Shown in pieces: positions 1 through 6,063 of a stretch of 12,976 nt of DNA; the stretch's first letter is position 1, and every line of letters begins with the position of its first letter. The stretch is from NCBI GenBank assembly GCA_964625865.1, contig CAZVEV010000169.1, forward strand, positions 1 to 12,976. The letters run 5' to 3'. A model generated the notes under the pieces. It saw only the letters and a program-made list of their open reading frames with translations, was not told where the DNA came from and did no database searches. The translations under genes and the position numbers were made by a program. This DNA comes from CAZVEV01 sp964625865 (GTDB lineage Bacteria > Planctomycetota > Phycisphaerae > SM23-33).

Positions 1-165
1 TATTCCCATGGGTCGTCGCGCCGCGCCGCGGCGCGTCTGCTCGCGTTGCGGCGCTTTTCTAACCGAAGCCGGAAGGGCGCTCAAGCGGGGAAATGGAATT
101 GGGGCGAGTTTTTTTGTGCGCGGGGGCGAGGCGGTGCGGGGTTGGGGTGTGGACGGGTCGAAGGG

Positions 166-185
166 GACGCCAAGAAGCAAGCTGC
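166..185. repeat. 20-bp direct repeat, copy 1
   Basis: The plus strand reads GACGCCAAGAAGCAAGCTGC, identical over 20 bp to positions 2001-2020. Both copies lie a short way 3' of a leftward gene, here 55 bp beyond the stop of the 143-aa gene. In the mRNA sense it reads GCAGCTTGCTTCTTGGCGTC. This suggests an interspersed intergenic repeat or a shared 3'-untranslated element. Confidence 0.6.
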
Positions 186-240
186 CTCGTCCGGTGCGGC
201 GCAGACGTTGGATGCGTTGCGCCGAGCGTGGGGTGGGGCG

Positions 241-672
241 TTACCGCATGTTGTCGGGCCAGTCGGGCTCGTGGGCGGGGGTGATCTCCAGACGGTCGAT
301 CGGGATCCGGACGAACTGGCCGATGAGGGACTCGTCGCTGGTCCAGTTGGCGTCTTCCATCTGGAGCGTGCCGAAGTCGACTCTCACCGTGGGGGCGACC
401 GTCAGGACGCGCCCGTAGCCGACGTAGGCCCAGCGGCGCACGGGGTCCAGCAGCATCCGCCTGCCTCCGTTGCCGCCCACCGCGTCGGACCACGCAAAGC
501 CCTCCATCGACGCGTACGAGAATGTCACGTCCTCCAGCACGCCCGGGGGCGTGGGCGCATCGGCGGGGGAGATCGAATCGCAGACGGTCAGCAGATCGCC
601 CCCGACCCAGACCTGGGCCTCGCGACCCAGCCCGTCGGTGTGCTCCATGCGGATGTCACTCGGTGCGGCCAT
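241..672 (-). CDS. Hypothetical protein, 143 aa
   Basis: I do not recognise this protein and assign no function. It is 143 residues, with no signal peptide or membrane helix visible. The middle is rich in beta-type stretches (VWVGGDLLTV, RVLTVAPTVRVDFGTLQM), and the C-terminus is acidic and Trp/Pro-containing (EPDWPDNMR). It begins 23 bp after the stop of the aminotransferase gene on the same strand, so it is probably translated from the same mRNA. The ATG at 672 is preferred because it lies just beyond that stop. The Shine-Dalgarno is weak, and a second ATG at 648 (giving MEHTDG...) is a real alternative. The reading frame stays open into the upstream gene, but the translation there is Arg-rich and not protein-like. 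Confidence 0.65.
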   Translation of the reverse strand: MAAPSDIRMEHTDGLGREAQVWVGGDLLTVCDSISPADAPTPPGVLEDVTFSYASMEGFAWSDAVGGNGGRRMLLDPVRRWAYVGYGRVLTVAPTVRVDFGTLQMEDANWTSDESLIGQFVRIPIDRLEITPAHEPDWPDNMR

Positions 673-695
673 GCGTTTGGGGCCCTGCCCGACGA

Positions 696-1874
696 TCAGA
701 TCTTCATCTCGATGATGCGGTTCATGGCTTCGGCCAGCACGTCGTCCGGATAGCTCAGGGAGATCCGGAAGTAGCCCTCGCCCCACTGGCCGTACCCGCG
801 CCCCGGAGTCACCATCACGCCGGTCTGCTCGAGCAGGTCGGCCACGAAGGCCCCCGAGTCGCCCGCGTACTTGGCGGGCACGGGGGCCCAGACGTAGATG
901 GTGGCCTTGGGCTTGTCGAGGGACCAGCCGTTGGCGTTCAGGGCGTCGACCACCATGTCGCGACGGCGCTGGTAGATGGCGTTGATCTGCGGCAGCAGCT
1001 CGTCGGCCTGGTTCAGTGCGACCGTGGCGGCGGACTGGATGGCCCGCATCGACCCGTTGTCGATGTTCTCCTTGACCGTATTCAGCGCGCCGACCACCGA
1101 CGCGTTGCCCGCCACGAAGCCCATCCGCCACCCGGTCATGTTGAACGCCTTGCTCAGCGAGAACAGTTCGACGGCCGTGTCGGCGGCGCCGTCAACCTGG
1201 AGAATCGACGGGGCCTGATAGCCGTCGTACACGTTCTCGCTGTAGGCGGTGTCGTGGGCGATGAGGATGCTGTTCTCCCGGCCGAACGCGACGGCGCGCT
1301 CGAAAAACTCGAGCGTCGCGGTGGCCGTCGTGGGGTTGTTCGGGTAGTTCAGCCAGAGGACCTTGGCCTGGCGGCGGACCTCGGCGGGGATCTCGTCGAA
1401 ATCCAGCAGGAAGCCGTTTTCCGGGCGGAGGGGCACCTGGTAGGTCACGCCGGAGGCGAAGACGTGTCCGATGTTGTACGTGGGATAGCCCGGCACCGGT
1501 GCGATGCCGACGTCGCCCGGGTTCATGATGCTCAGGCACAGCTTGACGATGGCGTCCTTGGAGCCCATGGTGCAGACCAGTTCGTCATCGCCGATGGTCA
1601 CGCCGTATCGCCGCTGGTAGAACGCCCGCGCGGCGGCGGGCAGATCAGGCACGGGTCGGTCGCAGCCGTAGCGGTGGCGGTCGCCGTCGGAGGGGTCGGC
1701 GGCGGCGCGGCACAGTTCGGCGACCACGGGGTCCGGCGTGGGAATGTCCGGGTCGCCGATGTCGATCCGGATGACCTTGATGCCCTTGGCGCGGGCGTCA
1801 GCCATCTTGCGGCGCAGGTCGGCGAAGAGGTAGGGCGGGAGTTTCTTCAGTCGTTCAGCTCGTTCGAGGTCCAT
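696..1874 (-). CDS. dapL: LL-diaminopimelate aminotransferase-like (class I/II, PLP-dependent)
   Basis: This is a fold-type I PLP aminotransferase of 392 residues, the usual family length. The PLP lysine is K242 in SLSKAFNMTGWRMGF, a form typical of DapL-type enzymes. Other visible residues are NYPNNPT (about 177-182), the PLP-nitrogen aspartate in HDTAYSE (D208) with Y211, and the substrate-carboxylate arginine in YFRISL (R370). By family knowledge DapL transfers an amino group from glutamate to tetrahydrodipicolinate, giving LL-diaminopimelate for lysine and peptidoglycan in one step. Other subgroup members act on aspartate or alanine, so the substrate is inferred. The ATG at 1874 follows AAAGG with 9 nt spacing. 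An upstream in-frame start at 1925 would add an Arg-rich, unconserved-looking tail. A promoter and leader hairpin lie upstream, and the 143-aa gene follows after 23 bp. Confidence 0.88.
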   Translation of the reverse strand: MDLERAERLKKLPPYLFADLRRKMADARAKGIKVIRIDIGDPDIPTPDPVVAELCRAAADPSDGDRHRYGCDRPVPDLPAAARAFYQRRYGVTIGDDELVCTMGSKDAIVKLCLSIMNPGDVGIAPVPGYPTYNIGHVFASGVTYQVPLRPENGFLLDFDEIPAEVRRQAKVLWLNYPNNPTTATATLEFFERAVAFGRENSILIAHDTAYSENVYDGYQAPSILQVDGAADTAVELFSLSKAFNMTGWRMGFVAGNASVVGALNTVKENIDNGSMRAIQSAATVALNQADELLPQINAIYQRRRDMVVDALNANGWSLDKPKATIYVWAPVPAKYAGDSGAFVADLLEQTGVMVTPGRGYGQWGEGYFRISLSYPDDVLAEAMNRIIEMKI

Positions 1875-1902
1875 TGTGCGTTGCCTTTCATCACGTCGTG
1901 CG

Positions 1903-1921
1903 GGTCCCGGCGTGCGGGACC
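1903..1921 (-). other. Leader hairpin upstream of the aminotransferase gene
   Basis: A perfect 7-bp stem (GGTCCCG / CGGGACC) with a 5-nt loop lies between the predicted transcription start (about 1931) and the ribosome-binding site near 1884-1888. No T-run follows, so it is not an intrinsic terminator. It could be a leader structure or a protein-binding site. No riboswitch consensus is recognised. Confidence 0.4.
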
Positions 1922-1937
1922 GCAAATCAGGGGGAGC

Positions 1938-1965
1938 ATTGTATCAGGAACGCGCCGCGTGACAA
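1938..1965 (-). promoter_or_regulatory. Sigma70-type promoter for the aminotransferase unit
   Basis: On the minus strand the sequence reads TTGTCA, 16 bp, TACAAT. Each hexamer matches five of six consensus bases. Transcription would begin near 1931, giving a leader of about 57 nt before the ATG at 1874. The placement fits the chosen start and the downstream two-gene unit. Confidence 0.6.
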
Positions 1966-2000
1966 GAGTGGGCGAGTGATGACGAACGTCGGAACGGCAA

Positions 2001-2020
2001 GACGCCAAGAAGCAAGCTGC
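2001..2020. repeat. 20-bp direct repeat, copy 2
   Basis: This is an exact second copy of the 20-bp sequence at 166-185, in the same orientation. It lies about 31 bp beyond the stop of der and upstream of the aminotransferase promoter. The bases flanking the two copies differ apart from short stretches, so the conserved unit is about 20 bp. Confidence 0.6.
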
Positions 2021-2051
2021 ATCGCGTGGGGCGAGGAGCACGGAAGGGGCG

Positions 2052-3395
2052 CTAGGTTGCGTCTGCGGAGGTCTTGGGGACTTGTCGGCGTTTGCGGAGG
2101 AGCAGGCGGATGGGGACTTCGCTGTAGGGCAGGCGGAGGCGGAGCTGGTTGACCAGGAAACGCTGATACGAGCGGTCGAAGCTGCGCGGGTCGTTGACGA
2201 AGCAGACGATGGTGGGGGGGCAGGTGGCGATCTGGGCGACGTAGAGGATCTTCGGCGGCCGCGTGCCGGCCTTGTGACTCGGGCCTCGCAGCGCCAGGAT
2301 CTCCTTAATGTGCGCGTTCAGTTCGCCCGTGCCCACGCGCGTCGAGGCCTGGTCGAACAACTGCTCGGCCAGCGCGATCGTCTGATGGATGTTCATGCCT
2401 TCGGTGGCTGACGTCAGGCTGATCGGCGCGTACCGCAGCTCGGGAAAGACCTTGCCGAAATACTCCACGTACGCCTCGCCGTCGGTGCTCTCGCGGGCGA
2501 GGTCCCACTTGTTGACCACGAGCAGGACCGGCTTGTGCTGCTCAACGATCATGCCCACCAGTTGCTTGTCGACCGACGAGATCGGCAAGGTCGCGTCGAT
2601 CATCATCGCCACCACGTCGGCCCGGCGGATGCTCCGCAGCGCGCGGTGGTTCGAATAGTACTCGATGTCGCCCTTGATCTTGCGTTTCTTCCGCACGCCC
2701 GCGGTGTCGATCAGCGTGAACGGCCGCCCGTCCAGCACGCAGGACACGTCCACGCTGTCGCGCGTCGTGCCGGGCGTCTCGGAGACGATCACGCGCTGCT
2801 CGCCGGTCAGGGCGTTGATGAACGTGCTCTTACCCGCATTGCGCTTGCCCACCACCGCGAGCTTCATCACCGCGTCGTCCGGGGCCTCGGCCACCACGTG
2901 GGCCAGCCGATCGGCCAGCACGTCCACCAGCTCGGCGATGCCCTGGTTGTGGACCGCCGAGATCAGCAGCGGCTCGCCGAAGCCCAGCGCGTTCAGCTCG
3001 CCCACCTCGCCGGTGATCTTCGCCTGGTCGACCTTGTTGGCCAGCAGGACCACGGGCTTGTCCAGCTTGCGGAGCATGCGGGCAACGTGGTGGTCCAGGG
3101 GTGCGGCGCCCTCGCGGGCGTCGACAACGAAGAGGATAAGCTCAGCCGCCTTCATGCCGTAAGCGATCTGGTCCTCCACGTGCTCGGTCAGGTTGTCGAC
3201 GTCCTCGATGCCCATCCCGCCGGTATCGACCAGTTCGACGAAGCCGTCGCCGATTTCCAGCGGCACGGAGATCCTGTCGCGCGTGACGCCCGGCGTGGCG
3301 TCGACAATCGCAATCCGCCTGCCGGCAAGACAGTTCAACAGGCTGCTCTTGCCCACGTTGGGCCTGCCCACAATGGCTACGGTTGGAAGACTCAT
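2052..3395 (-). CDS. der: Ribosome-assembly GTPase Der (EngA)
   Basis: Der is a tandem-G-domain GTPase needed for maturation of the 50S ribosomal subunit in the cytoplasm. Both G domains are complete. G domain 1 has GRPNVGKSS (10-18), ATPGVTRDR, DTGG (57-60) and NKVD (120-123). G domain 2 has GKRNAGKST (183-191), ETPGTTRDS, DTAG (230-233) and NKWD (295-298). A KH-like C-terminal domain spans about 350-437 and ends in a basic tail (RLLLRKRRQVPK). The length of 447 residues fits the family. The start is uncertain between ATGs at 3422, 3398 and 3395. I prefer 3395 (MSLPTVAIVGRPN) because family members begin just before the P-loop and a TATAAT box sits immediately upstream. No Shine-Dalgarno is visible. 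The gene lies alone, downstream of the terminator at 3466-3504. Confidence 0.95.
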   Translation of the reverse strand: MSLPTVAIVGRPNVGKSSLLNCLAGRRIAIVDATPGVTRDRISVPLEIGDGFVELVDTGGMGIEDVDNLTEHVEDQIAYGMKAAELILFVVDAREGAAPLDHHVARMLRKLDKPVVLLANKVDQAKITGEVGELNALGFGEPLLISAVHNQGIAELVDVLADRLAHVVAEAPDDAVMKLAVVGKRNAGKSTFINALTGEQRVIVSETPGTTRDSVDVSCVLDGRPFTLIDTAGVRKKRKIKGDIEYYSNHRALRSIRRADVVAMMIDATLPISSVDKQLVGMIVEQHKPVLLVVNKWDLARESTDGEAYVEYFGKVFPELRYAPISLTSATEGMNIHQTIALAEQLFDQASTRVGTGELNAHIKEILALRGPSHKAGTRPPKILYVAQIATCPPTIVCFVNDPRSFDRSYQRFLVNQLRLRLPYSEVPIRLLLRKRRQVPKTSADAT

Positions 3396-3401
3396 CATTG
3401 C

Positions 3402-3407
3402 ATTATA
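3402..3407 (-). promoter_or_regulatory. Candidate -10 box (TATAAT) abutting der
   Basis: A perfect TATAAT lies on the minus strand 3 nt before the ATG at 3398 and 6 nt before the ATG at 3395. Initiation about 7 nt downstream would fall on the A of the second ATG, so the mRNA would have no leader. No good -35 is seen; TTGCGA lies at a short 14-bp spacing. The call rests on the -10 and on the lack of a Shine-Dalgarno. Confidence 0.4.
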
Positions 3408-3465
3408 CGTATTGACGCTCACATCGCAACGGCGGTGAGATCGGGCGTCTTCCTTTGGCGTCCGG

Positions 3466-3504
3466 AAAACAGAAAGCGCCTCGACCGCGAGGGTCGGGGC
3501 GCTT
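3466..3504 (-). terminator. Intrinsic terminator after the OmpA-like lipoprotein gene
   Basis: On the minus strand, AAGCGCC-C-CGACC pairs with GGTCG-A-GGCGCTT around a short loop, with one C/A mismatch in the stem. A T-rich tail reading TTTCTGTTTT follows (minus strand, 3475-3466). It begins about 30 bp past the stop at 3534, ends the leftward operon, and insulates der from upstream transcription. Confidence 0.8.
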
Positions 3505-3533
3505 GGATTCGTCGGAGTACCCGTGCGGAGTGC

Positions 3534-4370
3534 TTACTTCGGCGCCTCGCCGCCGGCGGGGCGGGTCAGCAGGCGGCCGGGCGGGAGGATCCACAACTCG
3601 ACGCGCCGATTGGCCGCGTTGCCCTTCTTGTTGGGCTTGTTCGGTGCGATGGGATGGAACTCGCCGAACCCCATCACGCCGATGCGCGCGTCGGGCATGC
3701 CCGCCTTGACGAGCACTTTCTGCACGCCGATGGCCCGGTGGACCGAGAGGTACCAGTTCGTCGGGTGGCGCTTGCGGGTCTCGGGATTGCCGATCGGCAC
3801 GTCATCGGTGTGGCCCGCGACGTAGACGTGGAACGTGCCCGCCTCGGGGGTCTTGAGAATCGCCACCAGCTTGCCCAAGGCCTGGCTGGCGCCGGGCTGA
3901 ACGACGGCGGACCCGGAGGCGAAGCTCAGGTCGCTCTTGAGCTTGACCATGCCGAGCTTCGAGTCGTACGTGAACAGGTCGGGATTGGCCGCCGCCAGGG
4001 CCTTCAGCGCGCGGTCCATTCCGGTCGGCAGGAGCGGCCCGATCGGCGGGGCGTCCTTGCGCTTGAGTTCTTCCTGGTAGAGCTTGTTGAGGTTGTCGAA
4101 GCTGTCCTTCAGTTGCGCGCATTGCGTGCGGAGCAGATCGTTTTCTTTCTTGCGGGCCTCTTCGGCCTCAACCTGGGCGGCCAGGCCGCGCTGCAGCTTC
4201 TGGTTGTCGCCCTCGAGGCTCTTGCGGGCCTCTTCGCTCTGCTGGAGCTTGCGCTGCATCTGGGCGTTTGCAGCCCGGGCCTCCATCAGATCACGGTTGG
4301 TGCACCCCACAGCGGTCAGGCCCAGCAGGACGAGGGCAACGACAGGTAGACGCATGAGAGTCCTTTTCAT
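3534..4370 (-). CDS. Lipoprotein with coiled coil and OmpA/MotB-type peptidoglycan-binding domain
   Basis: This is a 278-residue predicted envelope protein. The N-terminus MKRTLMRLPVVALVLLGLTA with VGC at 21-23 looks like a lipoprotein signal with lipidation at C23. Residues about 27-105 are heptad-like, charged and rich in Glu, Gln, Lys and Leu, suggesting a coiled-coil stalk. Residues about 130-265 form an OmpA C-terminal domain: LSFASGSAVVQPGA, then GHTDDVPIG (186-194), GFGEFHPIAPN and NAANRRVELW (251-260). The second Asp of TDD and the Arg of NRRVEL are the positions that contact diaminopimelate in this family. The TDDVPI form is closer to MotB than to Pal, but there is no MotA partner or N-terminal stator helix. 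AAAGGA with 9 nt spacing supports the start at 4370. It is the last gene of the leftward unit, 73 bp after the HTH gene. Confidence 0.88.
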   Translation of the reverse strand: MKRTLMRLPVVALVLLGLTAVGCTNRDLMEARAANAQMQRKLQQSEEARKSLEGDNQKLQRGLAAQVEAEEARKKENDLLRTQCAQLKDSFDNLNKLYQEELKRKDAPPIGPLLPTGMDRALKALAAANPDLFTYDSKLGMVKLKSDLSFASGSAVVQPGASQALGKLVAILKTPEAGTFHVYVAGHTDDVPIGNPETRKRHPTNWYLSVHRAIGVQKVLVKAGMPDARIGVMGFGEFHPIAPNKPNKKGNAANRRVELWILPPGRLLTRPAGGEAPK

Positions 4371-4434
4371 TTGTTCCGATCCTTTCTGCACATCCGTGTT
4401 AGTGGATCCGCGTCATGTACGTTTTCCCAGCTTT

Positions 4435-4451
4435 GCGGGTCGTTTACCCGC
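4435..4451 (-). other. Hairpin across the stop codon of the HTH/membrane gene
   Basis: GCGGGT and ACCCGC pair perfectly (6 bp) around a 5-nt loop, and the TAA stop at 4444-4446 lies inside the hairpin. No T-run follows on the minus strand, so it is unlikely to terminate. It could stabilise or process the mRNA between the second and third genes of the operon. Confidence 0.3.
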
Positions 4452-5247
4452 TCATTTTCTCCACAGCCTGCTGGCGCGCCGCGACGGCCTTGCCAATGAG
4501 CATGCCGATCAGCCCGAAGACGATGACCGCCGCCAGCCCGCCGAAGAAGACCAGGTTAATCCGCTTGTCCAGTGTCGCCACGAAGGCCGGCTGCTTGTCC
4601 ATCGCGATCGACAGGCCCACCGCGCCGATCAGCAGCCCGATAAGGGCCGCCGCCACGAGCATGCCGCTGAAGAAGCCCGTCGAGGCGTTCATCACCGGCT
4701 CGGGCTCCATCATCATCGGGGCCGCCACCTCGCCGTAGGCGGTGGTTGCCGGCATGGCCGGCGGGGCGCCGACGGCAGGCTCTTCCAGGTCGATGTGGTC
4801 GATCACCTCGCCCAGGGAGGTGTCGTCGCTCTCGCGCGTCAGGTCCAGCAGGCCCGAACCGCTGCCCACGCCGTCCAGGGCGATCTGGTCTTCAATGCTC
4901 GGGGCGATCTGCGTCTTGGCCATCGGGTCGGCCGACTCGATCTCCAGGTCCTCGTCGTCGAAGATGCTGATCCCTTCGGCGGTGATGACCGTGTCTTCCT
5001 TCGTCGCGGGCCTGAGCGTCTCGGCCGCCGAGAGGTCCACGCCGTCCGGCGCGGGGGCCAGTTCGATATCGGGCACGTTGGCGGCCGTCACCGGCGCCAT
5101 GGCGTCAACCTCGCTGACCATGTACATGTCTCTCTCGCCGTCCTTGAAGACGCGGAGCCTCTGGTCGCGCACGTAGGCCTCGAGGTCCTCGGGGGTGATG
5201 CCGAGCTTGGCGATGGTTTCTTCCGCGGTGTAGTACATCTTGGCCAT
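4444..5247 (-). CDS. Excisionase/MerR-like helix-turn-helix protein with two C-terminal membrane helices
   Basis: The protein has 267 residues. Residues about 4-50 (YYTAEETIAKLGIT...LRVFKDGERDMYMVSEVD) match the HTH_17/excisionase-like pattern: a helix-turn-helix followed by a basic wing. Residues 51-190 are acidic, low-complexity and probably disordered. They contain GSGSGLLDLTRESDDTSLG at 128-146, a motif I recall from planctomycete proteins with this fold. Two hydrophobic helices follow, about 193-214 and 231-253, with a short basic cytoplasmic-looking tail. This suggests a membrane-tethered DNA- or protein-binding factor; the role is unknown, and many such HTH domains may not bind DNA. 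AAGGAG with 10 nt spacing supports the start. The gene begins 27 bp after the small membrane protein gene and precedes the OmpA-like lipoprotein gene. Confidence 0.75.
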   Translation of the reverse strand: MAKMYYTAEETIAKLGITPEDLEAYVRDQRLRVFKDGERDMYMVSEVDAMAPVTAANVPDIELAPAPDGVDLSAAETLRPATKEDTVITAEGISIFDDEDLEIESADPMAKTQIAPSIEDQIALDGVGSGSGLLDLTRESDDTSLGEVIDHIDLEEPAVGAPPAMPATTAYGEVAAPMMMEPEPVMNASTGFFSGMLVAAALIGLLIGAVGLSIAMDKQPAFVATLDKRINLVFFGGLAAVIVFGLIGMLIGKAVAARQQAVEKMSG

Positions 5248-5274
5248 AGGGTTCGAACTCCTTGCTGCCGGCCC

Positions 5275-5685
5275 TCACTCGGTGGGGGCGGGCGTGTCAA
5301 GTCTCCGGGCCTTTTCGCCGAGTTTCTTGATCTCCAGCGGGTCCGGCTCGGTGTTGTACTGATCCAGCGTGATATCGTATGTATACGTTCGTGCCGCCAG
5401 CAGGCGAAGCTTCCGCGTGCTGGGCATCCATTGATAGACGCACATCGTTCGGTTGGTCCGGTCGACGAGGTACAGCCCGTAGCTGTCCCGCGTGACCTGA
5501 CCGGCGACGACCAGCAGCGACGAACCGTCCGCTGCGCCGGCCGCCAGGGGCGCCGGACCCGCGGACGACCGGTCCGCCAGGACCTGGGCGAGCAGGCAGA
5601 CGGCTATCACCGCCAGCAGGCCCACCACAAGCCATCTCGCCGGCGAGGCACTTTGCCGACGTGTCCTTGTGGAAACTGATGACAT
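5275..5685 (-). CDS. Small conserved-looking membrane-anchored protein, 136 aa
   Basis: The function is unknown. A basic N-terminus (STRTRRQSASPAR) precedes one hydrophobic helix at about residues 17-36 (WLVVGLLAVIAVCLLAQVLA), so the protein is probably anchored with its C-terminal domain outside the cytoplasm. The soluble part reads LLVVAGQVTRDSYGLYLVD, then CVYQW, KLRLLAARTYTYDITLDQYN and TEPDPLEIKKL. I recall this pattern from planctomycete hypothetical proteins, but no search supports it here. The ATG at 5685 is preferred. A TTG at 5721 is in frame, but the promoter at 5729-5756 would start the mRNA at about 5722, leaving that TTG without a leader. The Shine-Dalgarno before 5685 is weak. 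It is the first gene of the leftward three-gene unit. Confidence 0.7.
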   Translation of the reverse strand: MSSVSTRTRRQSASPARWLVVGLLAVIAVCLLAQVLADRSSAGPAPLAAGAADGSSLLVVAGQVTRDSYGLYLVDRTNRTMCVYQWMPSTRKLRLLAARTYTYDITLDQYNTEPDPLEIKKLGEKARRLDTPAPTE

Positions 5686-5728
5686 AGGTACACCGCCAGG
5701 ACGAGTATTCCCTGACACCAACAGTTTG

Positions 5729-5756
5729 ATTATAGACCCGCCCCAACCGCTTGCAA
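5729..5756 (-). promoter_or_regulatory. Sigma70-type promoter of the leftward three-gene unit
   Basis: The minus strand reads TTGCAA, 16 bp, TATAAT. The -10 is perfect and the -35 matches four of six bases. The predicted transcript starts near 5722, about 37 nt before the ATG at 5685, and would continue through the HTH and OmpA-like genes to the terminator at 3466-3504. Confidence 0.6.
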
Positions 5757-5840
5757 GGGCTTTTCAAGATGATTTCCGGGGGGCCGGACCAGGTCGGGCA
5801 AGGGGTGATTGCGCGCCGGCGGGACAGTCCGGATACGGCA

Positions 5841-5880
5841 AGAGGAGGGGGATGACACGGATTAAGAGATTGAGGGGATT
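5841..5880 (+). repeat. Outer inverted repeat, left arm
   Basis: This 40-bp sequence (core GGGGATGACACGGATTAA, then GAGATTGAGGGGATT) recurs in inverted orientation at 6064-6104. Of 41 aligned positions 38 agree, with two substitutions and one single-base gap. It is AT-rich compared with its surroundings and has a GATT-rich internal periodicity. It resembles the ATCCGTGTCATCC-type intergenic repeats I recall from several bacterial phyla. Confidence 0.8.
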
Positions 5881-5934
5881 AGATATGGGGTAATGCATGA
5901 CGCCCGAAAGGAACATCTTGCAGACTGCAGCGTC

Positions 5935-5958
5935 TAGCGGGCGAGCTTGCTCGCCGTG
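5935..5958 (+). repeat. REP-like hairpin, copy 1
   Basis: Blocks in order are TA, GCGG (5937-5940), stem GCGAG, loop CTTG, stem CTCGC and tail CGTG (5955-5958). The head tetranucleotide plus imperfect palindrome resembles bacterial REP sequences. The inverted partner at 6015-6039 has the same head, loop and tail with different stem bases. Confidence 0.65.
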
Positions 5959-5994
5959 TTTCCGTTCGATTGACACAGCGTGCTCGAAGCTCTT

Positions 5995-6014
5995 CGGCGT
6001 TGGAACCGACGCCG
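5995..6014. other. Small hairpin inside the REP-like pair
   Basis: CGGCGT (5995-6000) and ACGCCG (6009-6014) form a perfect 6-bp stem with an 8-nt loop. It lies in the spacer between the two REP-like hairpins, directly next to the second one. It may be part of the same element. Confidence 0.35.
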
Positions 6015-6039
6015 CACGCGGGGCAAGCCCCGCCGCTTA
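6015..6039 (-). repeat. REP-like hairpin, copy 2 (inverted)
   Basis: Read on the minus strand, the blocks are TAA, GCGG (6036-6033), stem CGGGG, loop CTTG, stem CCCCG and tail CGTG (6018-6015). Every conserved block of copy 1 is present at the same spacing, and the stem differs in a pairing-preserving way. The two copies are head-outward with a 56-bp spacer, the layout of a REPIN. Confidence 0.65.
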
Positions 6040-6063
6040 ACGTTGCTGGAACGAAACCATCTC

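Noticed and set aside
1..240. Possible gene end or terminator at the left edge (a plus-strand frame closing at 58-60; T7 run at 109-115; CGCGCCGCGGCGCG palindrome at 22-35)
   Set aside because: The short frame is too small to judge, and no convincing stem precedes the T run. Apart from the 20-bp repeat at 166-185 I support nothing in this stretch.
522..1979. A 485-codon plus-strand frame opposite the aminotransferase
   Set aside because: The minus-strand protein has all PLP-enzyme motifs; the plus-strand translation is Val/Gly/Asp/His-rich shadow sequence.
2535..4349. A 604-codon open frame on the plus strand, antisense to der and the OmpA-like gene
   Set aside because: Its translation is rich in His, Arg, Val, Leu and Gln without recognisable motifs, and it lies opposite two clear genes. 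Long antisense frames are expected at this GC content.
5764..5976. A 70-codon minus-strand frame in the divergent intergenic region
   Set aside because: It runs across the inverted-repeat arm and the REP-like hairpin and has no supporting ribosome-binding site or protein-like composition.
5935..6039. CRISPR-like repeat pair
   Set aside because: There are only two units, in inverted orientation, with one spacer and no cas genes. The REP-like reading fits better.
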